This document shows, piece after piece, positions 1 through 10,895 of a stretch of 64,000 nt of DNA (position 1 is its first letter; every line of letters starts with the position of its first letter). Under the pieces are notes generated by a model that saw only the letters and a program-made list of their open reading frames with translations, did not search any database and was not told the DNA's origin. The DNA is from Venturia oleaginea (Eukaryota > Ascomycota > Dothideomycetes > Venturiales > Venturiaceae): assembly GCA_013176395.1 (NCBI GenBank), contig JABMLP010000025.1:434001-498000 (forward strand), given 5' to 3'. The translations under genes were made by a program, and so were the position numbers.

Positions 1-1089
1 CTGACAGCATCGATACGATATACTTGGTGGAAGCTAGCAAACCTCTGCGGGAAGCGCAGCATAAGTTACTTTGTGGTGATGCTCCACTCGAAGATACCAA
101 GATGGGCCACCAGTCCATGAGCAGGTATACTCCAGGGCAGAAGATTATCTGGTGCGAGGACATGAAGTTTGTTCCGCAAGGTAGGCTTCCCTCTACTTAC
201 AAAATCTCCATATGTCCTAACATTGCCAGACGACTCCACGACGCCCTTCATAATAGCCCACGAGTTCTTCGACGCCCTCCCAATCCACATATTTCAGACG
301 GTCTCGCCATCTACAGCCTCGCCGACCTCTACCATCACAACATCAACTACAGCACCTCCTCCCTCGCGTCGTCTTCCCAAGGCTAACGAGTGGAGAGAAT
401 TGCTAGTAGCACCCACGTCACCATATGCGACGATAGCTGCTACAGCGACAGAAAAGTCCAAAGCAGCCCCGGAGTTTGAGCTTATACAATCCAAGATGGC
501 TACACCGCACAGTCAATATCTTCCTAGAGTATCTGAGAGGTACAACAAGCTGCTTGCAGCTCCAGATTCTGTAATTGAGATATCTCCAGAATCGTTGGCA
601 CTGGCAGCAGACTTTGCCAGAAGAATCGCAGGACCCTCGACAGGCCCCTCGAAGGCTTCAGGCGCGGCATTGATACTTGACTATGGCCCAGCTACGACGA
701 TACCTACAAATTCACTTCGTGGTATCAAGGCCCATGAAATTTGCTCCCCGTTTGCGTCACCTGGACAAGTGGATCTATCTGCCGATGTCGATTTCATCGG
801 TCTCGCAGAAGCAGCATTGAATGCCTCGCCAAATGTAGAGGTCCATGGACCAGCAGAACAAGCGACATTCTTGTCAACCATGGGAATCAGAGAAAGAGCG
901 CAAGCTCTTGTCAAGAAAGCAGGAGCGGACAAAGTCGCTGCTGAGAGAATTGAGACGGGGTGGAAACGGTTGATAGATCGGGGACCGAATGGTATGGGGA
1001 AGACGTACAAAGCTATGGCCATCGTGCCACATATTCACGGCGCGAAGGTGAGAAGGCCTGTTGGATTTGGTGGTGATGTTGTGACGTAG
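1..1089 (+). CDS. NDUFAF7/MidA-type protein arginine methyltransferase (5' partial)
   Basis: C-terminal part of the mitochondrial SAM-dependent methyltransferase NDUFAF7 (MidA, DUF185), which in other eukaryotes methylates an arginine of complex I subunit NDUFS2 during assembly. Exon 1 runs from the window edge to 180 (LVEASKPLR), the intron is 181-229 (GTAGGC, branch TCCTAAC, CAG) and exon 2 is 230-1089. Joining them gives the family motif FIIAHEFFDALPIHIFQ across the splice, then ALILDYG and the conserved LRGIKAHE and DLSADVDF segments. The SAM-binding N-terminal part lies outside the window. An inserted Thr/Ser-rich loop follows the FFDALP motif. Identity is secure; only completeness is missing. 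Confidence 0.88.
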
Positions 1090-1721
1090 CGTAGGATTGT
1101 AAACATGCCTGAATCCGCCATTTGGATCTCTGCCGTGCCAACTGACCATTTCTCTGAGCAAGGGCTGGTCTCGACGAACGATACTCTTGAGCACAGTGCG
1201 ATTTGCCTGTGAGCCCTCCATGTTGTCAAAAGTGTAGTCTGTGAATTCAGCTCTCGAGTAATGATTGCATGATGATAGGTTGCGGCGGCGGGTTCCTGCA
1301 GAAGTTGTTCTACCTAGCCGTGTTTCATCGCTAGAGGCTCTCTATTGTGCGACTCGCTCTCCGTTCTCACCACCTCTCACCACCTCCCCAAAAGGAAATA
1401 GCCAGACAGCTCCTATCGTCCTTATCGCTGGTGCGGCTCGGGAGATGTGAAGTGTGGCGCTTATATTATCCAATCCTTGTGATCAAACTGCAATTTCCTC
1501 AACCAGGACATTCCCCAACTTTCTCCACTTTCTGTCTATTTTTTGCTTGCCTGCCACTCTAAATCCAGGTACCCTTATCGAAGGCGCCGTCCTCTCATTC
1601 ACTCGGTCCATTCCTCTCGACGAGACAACACTCCTTACAAACCACAGTCTTTACTGAGTCTTGGGCACTCTTCCCATAGTCACCGTCTAATCACTAGTAT
1701 TCCTCACCCGTACATACATCC
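1090..1721. other. Intergenic, 5' region of the Crh gene
   Basis: No gene is seen. From about 1470 to 1700 the + strand is rich in C and T, as is common just upstream of strongly expressed fungal genes, and it probably holds the promoter and 5' UTR of the glycosidase starting at 1722. Confidence 0.5.
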
Positions 1722-2889
1722 ATGGCCCTACGCTTCCTCCTCGCCGCGGCACTGGCTGCGTCCAGTGTCGTCGCTCAAACTTTTACCGACTGCAATCCTA
1801 TGGAAAAGAAATGTCCACCCAACATCGCACTCGGAGCTACGAACCAGACCTTCGACTTTACCAGTCCTGTGAACACAAAGGTATGGAATCAAACCGCCGG
1901 GCCTATGACATACCAAGCCAAAGCGGGCGCCCAATTCACCATCCAGAACCGTGGGGAGTCTCCAACCATCAAGTCCAACTTCTACCTCATGTTTGGGTCG
2001 GTGACCGTGTTTATGGTAGCAGCAAGAGGTCAGGGCATCGTCAGCAGTATCGTGTTGCAGAGCGACGATTTGGATGAGGTCGACTGGGAGATACTGGGCG
2101 GTAACACAACCCATGTCGAATCAAACTATTTTGGAAAGGGCAACCAGACTAGCTTCGATCGAGCCATTTGGCATCCTATAGCCTGGGAACCGCAGGCCGA
2201 CTACCACAACTACACCACACATTGGACCAAGGACAGTCTCGAATGGTGGATCGATGGTCTTCTGGTTCGCACGCTCAAATATGGCGACACCTGGGGCAAT
2301 GGTTTGAACTACCCTCAGACCCCCATGAACATTCGTCTCGGAATTTGGGCTGGTGGAGACAAGAATGCTAGCAAGGGCACAATTGAGTGGGCCGGCGGCC
2401 TCACTGACTACGCAAAAGCTCCATTCTCCATGTTCGTGAAGAACTGCACAGCAACCGACTTCTCAACCGGAGCCAGTTACGAGTGGACCGACAAGTCTGG
2501 GAGCTACCAGAGCATCAAGGCTACCAAGTAAGTCACATTCCTTGAGCCAATCGACGGATCAATATTAATTGTTACATAGCGGAAACTCCACTGTTCTCAA
2601 GGCCATCAACGAACCTCACGGTGTCACTGGTCGCTGGAATGCTCTGTCCGTCGGAACTCGAACTGGAATCCTCGTAGGCGCACTCGGCGGTTTCGCAGCC
2701 CTACTCCTCGCTTCCTTCATATTCTGCTGCGTCCAAGGAAAGAAAGGAAGAGCAGAGAAGGTCATTGCGGACCAAGAATGGGAGAAGGAACAGGCCGAAT
2801 TCTCACAATACAGAATGCAGATGATGAAAGGTGGATTTGGTTACAGTAACGTGGATTCAGGCCCCGACATGCCGCCACAACGCTTCTAG
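1722..2889 (+). CDS. Crh-type cell-wall transglycosidase, GH16 family
   Basis: Extracellular GH16 enzyme of the Crh/Utr2 type, which in yeasts and moulds links chitin to beta-glucan. Exons 1722-2527 and 2580-2889 (intron 2528-2579, GTAAGT...TAG) give 371 aa. Residues 1-19 are a signal peptide ending in AQ, followed by Cys24 and Cys31. The catalytic motif DEVDWEILGG is at about 118-127, with Glu119 and Glu123 as the expected nucleophile and acid/base. Unlike GPI-anchored Crh proteins, the C-terminus has a membrane span (GILVGALGGFAALLLASF) and a charged cytoplasmic tail of about 50 residues. ATG 1722 was chosen because it begins the signal peptide. Confidence 0.9.
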
Positions 2890-3699
2890 GAAAATAATGC
2901 TGTAGTAACCCTTGTACTCCATTGGGTCAGTCGCTTTATGGAGGTGACATGACGTTGCGATGGATGTTTAATGATTCATCTTCTGCGAAATACGAAATAA
3001 CGTCTGTCTCTTCTTGTTTCCTTCCATTCAGTCTTTCCGGGAAGGATTCCGACTAATTCTTTTCGAAATCGAATCTTCACAACACCCATCCTTGCCGCAT
3101 TCACAGCTCTCTCCCGCCTTACCGTCAAAAGAAGAATCGTGTCCCGAGGACGCCTGCAAATGAGAGCGCCCACCTCCAATAGTTGCCCACTTTCACTGTA
3201 GTATGATCTGATACGACAAGTCCCCCAGGGTCTCGCTCGTCAAATTATATTGAAAACCGCAATTTCAGACCGTGCCCCAATCTATTTCACGTCCCGGGCT
3301 ACAGGGCGTCTGTCATCCACAATTCTGCCACGCTGTTACACTCCCCGGGAATCTTCGCTGAGAGTATACCTGTTCTTCTATACGTTTGGAATTTTGGAGA
3401 TCGCTCGTTTTGCCCCAATGTGGGCGAATTGATTTCATCTTATGCCACGTGAAATAGATAACCTTCATCAAACGAGCCTATCACTGGCGGCCCTTTTCGC
3501 ATGGCTCCGTTCCCGCGCCAGGGCAGGATGAAGAAATAGCAGATGAGCCATGGTTATATACTGATTGATTCCCTCTTTATGGCCAAAGTTTTGTGCCGCC
3601 ATCCAGTGTCAGTTCTGTTTCCTTCTTTCACTCTCGTCGTAAGATTGTATCCATACCTGTTCTCACCGACTGCTACTTACTACCGTTAGCATCCTTAAA
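2890..3699. other. Intergenic region with CFEM-gene promoter
   Basis: No supportable gene. A TATATA at 3555-3560 lies about 140 bp before the CFEM start codon, and a pyrimidine-rich stretch runs from about 3605 to 3660. Confidence 0.45.
3555..3560 (+). promoter_or_regulatory. TATA-like box upstream of the CFEM gene
   Basis: TATATA within GGTTATATACTG, followed by a CT-rich stretch and the ATG at 3700. Position and context fit a core promoter; no experimental support is available. Confidence 0.35.
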
Positions 3700-4680
3700 A
3701 TGAAGTACAGCCTCACTCTTCTCTCTGTCCTGGGACTCAACCTAGGACTCACACTTGCACAAGATGCGCAAATGCTGGTTGCTGTTGGATTCCCAGCTTG
3801 TGCCGTGAGTATCTTCACCCCCCTTCTGAAGAGAGAGGGATACTGATTAGCACAACAGGTCCCTTGTGTTCAAGCAGGCAACAAAGCAGCAGCCGATAAA
3901 CATGGCTGCGGTCTCGTAGATGGAGTGTGCCAATGTACAACTGGCTTCAAGACGGCCCAGGAAACGGTAATGGGCTGTATCATGTCCACCAAACCATGCC
4001 AAGATGCCGATATGGCTAGTATGTCACCCACAACCCGCACGCCTGCTCTCTCATCCCATTATATTCATATCACTTCTCTATCTCAAATCATGGGCATTGC
4101 TAACCTCCCACCAACAGAACTCGCCACAGCGGGAGCCAATCTCTGCGCCATGACCAAACAAGCTGGTGGTGCTGGTGGTGCTCCTGGATCTCCTGCTGGA
4201 CCACCTGCCGCAGCTCCTCCCTCTGGATCTCACTCTGGATCTGCATCTGGAGCTCACTCTGGATCTGCACCTCCTGCCGCCGCACCTGCCGCCGCACCTG
4301 CCGCCGCACCTGCCGCCGCTGCCGCACCTGCTGCAGCTTCTTCAACACCTCCTTCTACACCTCCTGCTGGATCTCATGATACTGCTGGATCTTCTGGGTC
4401 TTCTGGATCTTCTGGGTCTTCTGGATCTTCTGGATCTCACGACGAACCTGCTGCTGCACCCGTTTCTCCCCCCACAAACAGCCTCCCACCTACTAGGCCC
4501 AGTGGTGCCATGAACAGTGCTACTCCCAGTGCTAGTGCTTCGGGAGTGGCCGGTCCGGGCGCTGGTGGTGCGAGACCAGCTGCTGGGCCTACGAGTTCCC
4601 AAAATGCGGCGAGTCCCGAGAGGACGTTTGCTGCTCATGCGTTGGGGTTGGTTGGGGCTGCTGTTGCGTTGGCGCTTTGA
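3700..4680 (+). CDS. CFEM-domain, probably GPI-anchored surface protein
   Basis: Secreted fungal surface protein; CFEM domains bind haem or help host contact in some species. Exons 3700-3804, 3859-4018 and 4118-4680 give 275 aa. A signal peptide of about 20 residues (MKYSLTLLSVLGLNLGLTLA) is followed by the eight-cysteine CFEM pattern: PAC, VPC, HGC, GVC, QC, GC, KPC and NLC. From about residue 100 the chain is low-complexity Pro/Ala/Ser/Gly with (A)AAP and SGS repeats, as in wall-spanning stalks. It ends in a hydrophobic tail (LGLVGAAVALAL) typical of a GPI signal. Intron 2 (4019-4117, 99 nt) is a multiple of three without stop, so retention would keep frame; its removal is supported by GTATGT...CAG and by the continuity of the CFEM domain. 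Confidence 0.88.
4160..4440 (+). repeat. Low-complexity Pro/Ala and Ser/Gly codon repeats
   Basis: Inside the CFEM gene. Short imperfect repeats encode A/P-rich (about 4268-4345) and SGS-rich (about 4387-4437) segments. Such arrays expand and contract by slippage and often vary in length between strains. Confidence 0.8.
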
Positions 4681-5258
4681 AATTGCTTGGATTGTTGTTG
4701 GAAGAGTGGTGGGTTTAGCGAGCGGGCGAAAGGTGATTATAGGAAGAGTGGCGGGTTGAGTGAGTGAGCGAATGGTGAGGAGATTCACTGGGGGTAGAAC
4801 GTTATCGTTCAAATGGGTAGTACGTTGCCGTCGAAAAAGTGTCTATCTAGGTGGGAATTCTAATCTATCTCTATCTCTGGGTTATCGACTTCCAGATCGT
4901 GGTCTTACTATTCTGCACGAATGGCTTACTGATCTATGACAATAGTGATCAGGCTTTTGGTGTAGGTTTTCTGCTCGACGGAAACCTATCTTATTCGACC
5001 CGCGCGTCAAAGTTAGTTCCGTTGCTGATCGTCGTCGCAATTAGGAACTCTATGCGAAAGCCCGTTATTATTGTGATCCGAGAGTTTACTACCATGCATA
5101 CCCACCAGTGCCAGCCTGCATCCTGTGTTTTTGATCCTCCTAGACCTCGGTAAACTTGTACTACTGTATGGCCGTCATCTCACCACCTTCCAGCGGCGAA
5201 ATATCGCCGGCGCGAATGGAGATTTCTGGTAATATATTTCTATTAATTAGTATAGAAA
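4681..5258. other. Intergenic, AT-rich, no gene seen
   Basis: Short open frames here have no recognisable features. Composition becomes AT-rich with many TA steps toward the inverted-repeat element at 5259. Confidence 0.4.
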
Positions 5259-5540
5259 GGCGGACGATAATGGTACCCCCAAACGTCTTGATTTTACACC
5301 TAGCCCTCACCAATTTCGAGGGCAACGGCTTCTTTGAGTATTATAGCGAGACGCTATTTAGATTGCTAGGATATAACTATACGGATACCTCGCTAATCGC
5401 TCCAGATTTTAGGTGATGACGATAAAAGAATTTGGTTTACTTTACCGCCTAGCAATGCTCCTCTTACTTTAGCGGGTAAGCCCTCGAGTTAATAGGGCCT
5501 TCATACTATAGTTTAGGCGGGGGTAGATTTAGTGTCCGCC
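5259..5540. mobile_element. Small inverted-repeat element, copy 1 (MITE-like)
   Basis: About 282 bp. The left end GGCGGACGATAAT and the right end ATTTAGTGTCCGCC are imperfect inverted repeats. A second copy lies at 62037-62346. Both share the interior blocks AATTTCGAGGGC, ACGGCTTCTTT, TTTAGCGGGTAAGCCCT and CTATAGTTTAGGCG, but differ by many C/T and A/G changes, as expected after RIP or old age. A TA follows the right end here and a TA precedes the left end in copy 2, hinting at a TA target. No coding capacity, so non-autonomous. Confidence 0.7.
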
Positions 5541-6150
5541 TACTGAAAACGGAGCCTCTAGAAATTTATCGATATCAATATTGGGCTGATGGATCTCGAT
5601 TCCTAATAGTATTCTCGAAGGCTGCATTGGGAGCATTGGTATGTGTCAAAACGCCTAATTAAGAAGAACTGGGTCCGTTGACTATTAGATGGATATGCAT
5701 CCACAACTTCGCCCACGTGCTACCGTAGCACCCACTCATTCATGATCTCAAGTCTTCCACGCGCCTCTCAATTGCCTCCATGAAAGGCGCGTCCAGCTTT
5801 TCGTCCGATATCCTCCGATATGTTCATCTCAAATGCCCAGAATGGATTTATACATTTCATTTTCGGATCGATATTGTTCATTTTGCTGGCAATCTAAAAT
5901 ATAAGGATTGCCAGGAAACTGTCGATATCGATCCTAAACTGATGAACTCTACTTTGAGAGGTAACATCGACAATCTTAAATGGAGAAGGTAGTGCTACAC
6001 AAGTAGAGTTAGAGGCCTTGCGACAGGAACAATAGAGAATCCAAGACTGACGGATATCTGCTCAATTCGCTGTCTCACTCTCCTCTCCTCCTCATCGAGC
6101 GTTTGTTTTCGCGAGTGTCTCTGTCGCTCGTCTGGGATTCTTTAGTGTTC
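5541..6150. other. Intergenic, no gene seen
   Basis: No open frame here shows protein-like composition or a recognisable motif. Confidence 0.4.
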
Positions 6151-6153
6151 CGG

Positions 6154-7978
6154 TCACAAGGCCTGTAACTCTGCTTGTGTAGCTACATGATGCATTGGGG
6201 ATTGGTGCTCCGATGCTTCGAGACCCGACTCGGGTATGAACAGTAGACTTTGCCGAGTAGTGTCGGATGTGTATATGCCTGTGCGCTGTGGGAGGATGGC
6301 AGGCGATGGTTCAGATCCAGGTACAACTTCTATTCCATTCGGCAAATTTCTTCCATTAAACGTGACGGGTGTCGACAAAGCAGGGGTTTTCTTAGTGAGG
6401 AATTCGGGGATTTTGCCTGTGGTAGTTGAACCTTCAGCGGAGGTGGCTACTGGTACTACACCCAGTCAGTACACAGACTTTCACAATACGGATGGACAAT
6501 TTACCTTTCTTGTCCTGAACTACTACTGGTCAGTCGTGTCCCTCATTCCAATTGCCTGAGACCATTCCTGGCGCGTCATTGCCTCCTTCGTCTGACGCAT
6601 TGTAAACAGCATTGTACCGATGGCGCCGACGCCATACCAGAATCCGATGGCTAATAGCGCAAGGATGCCCAACGCTGCTCCGATTCCTATTCCTGCTTTT
6701 GCGCCTGTGCTTAGACCTGGATCAGAATTATCGGTCGAATCGATCAATCCTGATGTGCTCGAAGCTCTTGAACATGATGTGGATGTGGCTGTTGATGTCG
6801 CTCTCGATGTCGGCGAGGCGGTGGATTGGCAGACACGAGAGTGTGCTGTCGGTTATCGACGTTACAACGCTGGGATAGCCTGTTGGTGCTGTGAATATCG
6901 TTGTGAGCGCAGCTACAGGCGAGTTTGAACAACTGCCAGTGCTAGTCGCCTGCTCGTCACACCGATATTAGCGACATGCGAAACAGGAGAGGCTTGATTT
7001 GCTTACATATGCTGTCAAAGACCTCAGAGTTGATATATCTCCGTTACAGTCGAAAATGGGAAAACTGGAATCGATTTGGAGGGGAATCGAGTGGGGATGG
7101 GTAGTTGAAGATATCCTATCGCAAATATACCCCTCATCTGCACCACAAGAGCTTGGCTAGCATTCCAATATCCAGCCTTCATCCTCGTCGATCCCTGATT
7201 GGTAGTGTCGCTGGTGGTGCATGCTGGTGGCCAATCAATAGTCAAATCTCGTATCCATCCCGTCCCCAAAGGATTTTTAGGACTAGCCAGTTACGCCCCG
7301 GGCATCTTCGATGAACATTGCGCCTCCTTTCGATAGCTCAACCTTATCCAAGAATTCTTCTCCGCGCAACTCAACGGGAATTCTAGCAGTATGATCGCCA
7401 ATGAGAATGGTGACACCCTTGTTAGACTTCAAACGAGAATTGGGCACTGGTTTTTTCTAATGCAGCACTTGCCCGAAGTACTTCCATCTGGGCACCGATA
7501 CTGAGTCGTTGTATAATCGCCATTGGCATCGCTACTCCCTCACCCTCCTCGCCTCCTCATTTAGAGACAGAAGAGAGACATTTGCACAAGGCTGCATAGC
7601 AAGTCCGACCTTGAGGCTGCCATTTGAAGCCCTTCTTCCAATACTCTTGGGTCTGAGACCGTCGTTAGGTTTCTGGATTCCGTGTCTCAACTCAATAACG
7701 AACATGAGTGGAATGTCTATATCACCAACGACTGGTGTTGATGGCTCAGCCGGGTGGTGTCGAAGATATGTGCGAGATTTGTGGAAGATGAAGGATGTTT
7801 CATTGCAGGTATAGCCGAGATGTCTTTTGGAATACTCCGAAGGTCCGTAGACGAGGATAACTCGGAGATTGGTGTTAATTTGAGCTTTTGGTGGTATGTC
7901 AGCTTCCTTGGAGTAACTAAATTGATGGGCTTCACCCCAATGTGACCCAGTACCGGACAACCACTTTAGCCCATACAC
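6154..7978 (-). pseudogene. Decayed Cys-rich secreted/membrane protein gene
   Basis: Fragments in different frames follow the order of a common fungal family with a Cys-rich ectodomain, one membrane span and a cytoplasmic tail. From the 5' side: a degenerate N-terminal part (7978 to about 7530); the recognisable block DANGDYTTTQYRCPDGSTSG with KCC next to it (about 7500); a block with LRGEEFLDKVELSKGG (about 7350); GTGWIRDLTIDWP and GYWNASQALVVQMR (7269-7100); a Gly/Ala-rich membrane span (GIGIGAALGILALLAIGFWY, about 6690); and a tail ending near 6154. Stops and at least two frame changes separate the blocks, including an extra G before GTGW and TAG plus TAA after VTG. Family resemblance is from memory; the decay is visible directly. 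Confidence 0.45.
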
Positions 7979-8523
7979 GCCTTCGCTGCTGGAAAATACC
8001 TCATCATTTTATCTTCGCTGAAATATTCCTACATCTAACCTAGATCGTCAAAGAATCAAGACTGGACAATTTCACGACCCCCTCATTCTTCTGACCTCGA
8101 ACAATCACTATCGTGCCCTCCGGGGCGGAGGCCGCTCAGAGGTTCAATGATCCAGATGGCGATGGGTTAATAAGAGGAAGAATGATGGAGATGGAAACAG
8201 GATGGTCAAGAGATGGAGATGAAGTAGACGGGAAGACAGGATCCAGAAATAGTGGGGCTTGTGCCGTCTGGCGATCCTTCAGGGGGCACCACCCTCCACC
8301 CTCCAGTTCACCTATCACGCGGGTCCTTCATTCATGTCGCTCAGTTCAACATACTCAATCTAGGATCAGTATCGATGTTTTTCTGGCAAGAGTACAAGAA
8401 GAGATGGCCAGAAAACTTTCGCTATCGATTCTCGATTGAAACACTTCGCATTTGATGTAAGTTCGATAAGTGGCGAGGGTAGAACTGGAAAGGGACATGA
8501 ATGAAGCGGCTAAACCACATTTC
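7979..8523. other. Intergenic, no gene seen
   Basis: Open frames here overlap one another and lack motifs. Confidence 0.35.
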
Positions 8524-8851
8524 TCAATCACAAAAATCCTGCAAGCCTCTCAAAACCTGTTCCTTCGCCCTCGCCTCTTCCTCAAGAGTATACATCTTCT
8601 CCCTCAACTCATCAACCTTCCCCTGACTCGTCCCATCATTTTGAGCTTTGGTATACGCGTCTTTGACTTTCTTGAATTCGGCATATGCTGCATCGGATTC
8701 TCTCTGAGCTTTCTCGAGATTGATTGTTTCTTCTCTTGATAACGGTTAACACAGAAAGCTTGGATTGGTGATTTGGGATGTGAACGTAAGTGGAAAATGT
8801 GTGTAAAGGATTATCGGGGCCAGTTGATGCCTTAGCTTTTCTTTCGGACAT
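8524..8851 (-). CDS. Small coiled-coil protein, unidentified
   Basis: Not recognised. An N-terminal piece starts at 8851 (MSERKAKASTGPDNPLHTFS). After a probable intron of about 70 nt a second piece gives KAQRESDAAYAEFKKVKDAY and ends in GLQDFCD before TGA at 8524-8526. The second part is rich in E, K, A and Q with heptad spacing, so a coiled coil is likely. The direct frame between the pieces contains a TAA, so an intron or a lesion is required. One join that keeps frame uses a weak GTTCAC donor and a CTCGAG acceptor. Total length would be about 85 residues. Confidence 0.35.
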
Positions 8852-9095
8852 GGTGGGTTTGGGGAGGTTATATATCTTGTGTGAATATTTATTGCAGAGT
8901 CTGAGATTCGTGATTTGTATCAGAATCATTCTCCCGTTCGAAAACACCATGACGCCATTGCTGTTTATATTACGAGATTTCTTGGTGGAGGGTTGGACTC
9001 CAGGAGTCCTATTATTGTACTTAGAACTCAGACATCATCAACTTAGACTCTGTTATTATCTTCTTTTTTCACGTGCACGTTATTCCTTTATTACC

Positions 9096-10415
9096 CTAAG
9101 TGATACCAACAATCGCTACTCCAACTACGAGATTGCATAGGGTGTAGATCCAGTTTGGCCCACATGGATACAGGCAATATGGGGTTTCGTCCATATTGCA
9201 GAAAACAGCTTCGGTGATAGTGGGTAAATCGTATTTATGCTTAATAGTGTTCGTAATCTTAAACTCGAGAGTCTTTCTTGGTGTAGCGATCATCGTGGGT
9301 GTTGGTCTGGTAGATTCCGATTGCTTGTAGCACGTAACCACTGACCATGATGTTATCCTAGTGAGAGTAAATATTCTGTTCGTGGAGAAGAAGCGTGTGA
9401 TGCTTACATTCTTGATCGGATCCCAGTCTTGGAGCTTGAACTTTCCTAGGATAGACTCCCATTTCCAAAAACTTACGAAGGCCAGAAAATGTCGGATAGA
9501 GGATGACATCGCAAGACTCAACCAACAACCTTTTTCTGAAGACTCTTCTCAATAATATTACGTCGTGCCTGAGACAAGTAGCCATGGAAATCCGGGACAA
9601 AGACACTCGGATCAAGGCCTAGATCGCTCACTGCTTCGTAAAGCTGATAACGAATCGCCGCAGTTTGAAATTGATCAATGACATCGTGATAAGAGTAGCC
9701 ATCCACCGAAGATAATTCAAGCTCAAGATGCCATTGTAAGAACCTCAAAGTGCGTTCATCCACCTCCCGGCTACCTGGCTCAGCAACAACATCTATTAAG
9801 CTGATATTGCTGAACTGAATCGGCAAAGTACGAATTGAGAGCCTCTCTCTTCATTCGATCTGCTTGATTGGCTTCTGAGGTCTTCCAAGTGAGGTATACC
9901 ACGCCTGAGAAACAAATGGCTGTCCACATCGGTTCGGCAGCTTCCAGGATAGAGTCTTTCGCAAGAACCGCCGCAAGAAGGTCGGTGCCAGTCCATAGTA
10001 CAAGTGGGAATGTGATGCATCCACATCCAAACCAAGCGAAAAGTGCCACAGGAATGAGAGCCGTGGACAACACGAAGCACACGATACGCTAAGCATTCGT
10101 ATGTATTCATTGTATTCGCACCGTCGAATATTACTACCATTCAGTATATGCTGTTATGAGCCCAGCTCCAGGAAAGAGAAGACCGAGACCGGCGGCTCGA
10201 AGTCTAGGATTCTCGGAACTGTAGAAAGCATATAGGCCAGCAGAGGCAAGACAGGCGTACTGAGCCAAAGTTCGTTTCTGGTAATACAAAGCCACTTCTC
10301 CGGTGCCGGCAGTTGATGGGACCAAGACGTCTGTGACATTTTTTAGTTCTCGGCCTTGAATGGTTGTAGTCTTACCAATCCATTCGAATCCGCCGACCAA
10401 CGAGGTCTCGGACAA
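9096..10415 (-). pseudogene. Linalool dehydratase/isomerase-like (Ldi) gene, frameshifted and truncated
   Basis: In order from 10415 down: FEWI joined to DVLVPSTAGTGEVALYYQ by a 45-nt intron, two membrane segments (LLFPGAGLITAY; LIPVALFAWFGCGCITFPLV), then DERTLRFLQWHLELE, DVIDQFQTAAIRYQLYE, FHGYLSQARRNIIEKSL, FWKWESILGKF, DNIMVSGYVLQAIGIYQTN and DETPYCLYPCGPNWIYTLCN. The soluble blocks resemble the Ldi domain of bacterial linalool dehydratase/isomerase and its fungal relatives. Blocks change frame with no usable intron at about 9785-9810 (LNRCCC-stop against DVVAEPGS) and at about 9260 (TKKDS against TLEFKITN); other joins are doubtful. The gene ends right after NWIYTLCN, so the C-terminal third expected for the family is missing. 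Family call is from remembered motifs. Confidence 0.5.
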
Positions 10416-10445
10416 TTCGTCTTTCTGCGTTGCGATCCCATTGGC

Positions 10446-10895
10446 TTAAAATGGTTGTTCCAAAGCTGTGATTGTCCAATTATCACGATTAGTTCGTTCC
10501 ATGGAGAAATTCAGGTTTCCCCTTACTATTGTAGCCATGATTGGACTCAAAAGTGTTTTTGTTTTTAAATTGTAAGGATGAGGCAAGCACTCCTTCCAAT
10601 ATCTTCTGACAACTCCAGTACAAACAGCCGCCATGCCAAAAGCAATAGCCGCCAAGGCACCAAACTCCTCTTTGCGGGCAACCAGACTAGTAGCTCCTCC
10701 ATGTGTTAGCGACTCAAAGAACATGAATCGATGGACCTCAATGTTGGCATTATATCCCGGCAAGACTAATGGACGACGTCCAGGGATCCAGGAGAAGCTT
10801 ACCCGGATTGGCGCTGCGGAGTATGCATCTACACATTCGAGTCGACCACGACGATACGAACAGTCTACCATGCCGGGGGACTGGCCATTACCCAA
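10446..10895 (-). CDS. Unidentified fragment just upstream of the Ldi-like relic
   Basis: Open frame with protein-like blocks: CSYRRGRLECVDAYSAAPIR, then after a possible in-frame intron (GTAAGC...TTGAG) VHRFMFFESLTHGGATSLVA, EEFGALAAIAFGMAAVCTGV and VRRYWKECLPHPYN. It lies in the same orientation and frame as the Ldi-like relic and may be its 5' part or a separate gene. No family is recognised. The 3' part of the frame (after LPHPYN) looks non-coding. Confidence 0.3.
   Translation of the reverse strand: MGNGQSPGMVDCSYRRGRLECVDAYSAAPIRVSFSWIPGRRPLVLPGYNANIEVHRFMFFESLTHGGATSLVARKEEFGALAAIAFGMAAVCTGVVRRYWKECLPHPYNLKTKTLLSPIMATIVRGNLNFSMERTNRDNWTITALEQPF

Noticed and set aside
4100..4812. Several long frames in other phases over the CFEM repeat region
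   Set aside because: They arise from the codon repeats and lack any domain; the CFEM frame explains the region.
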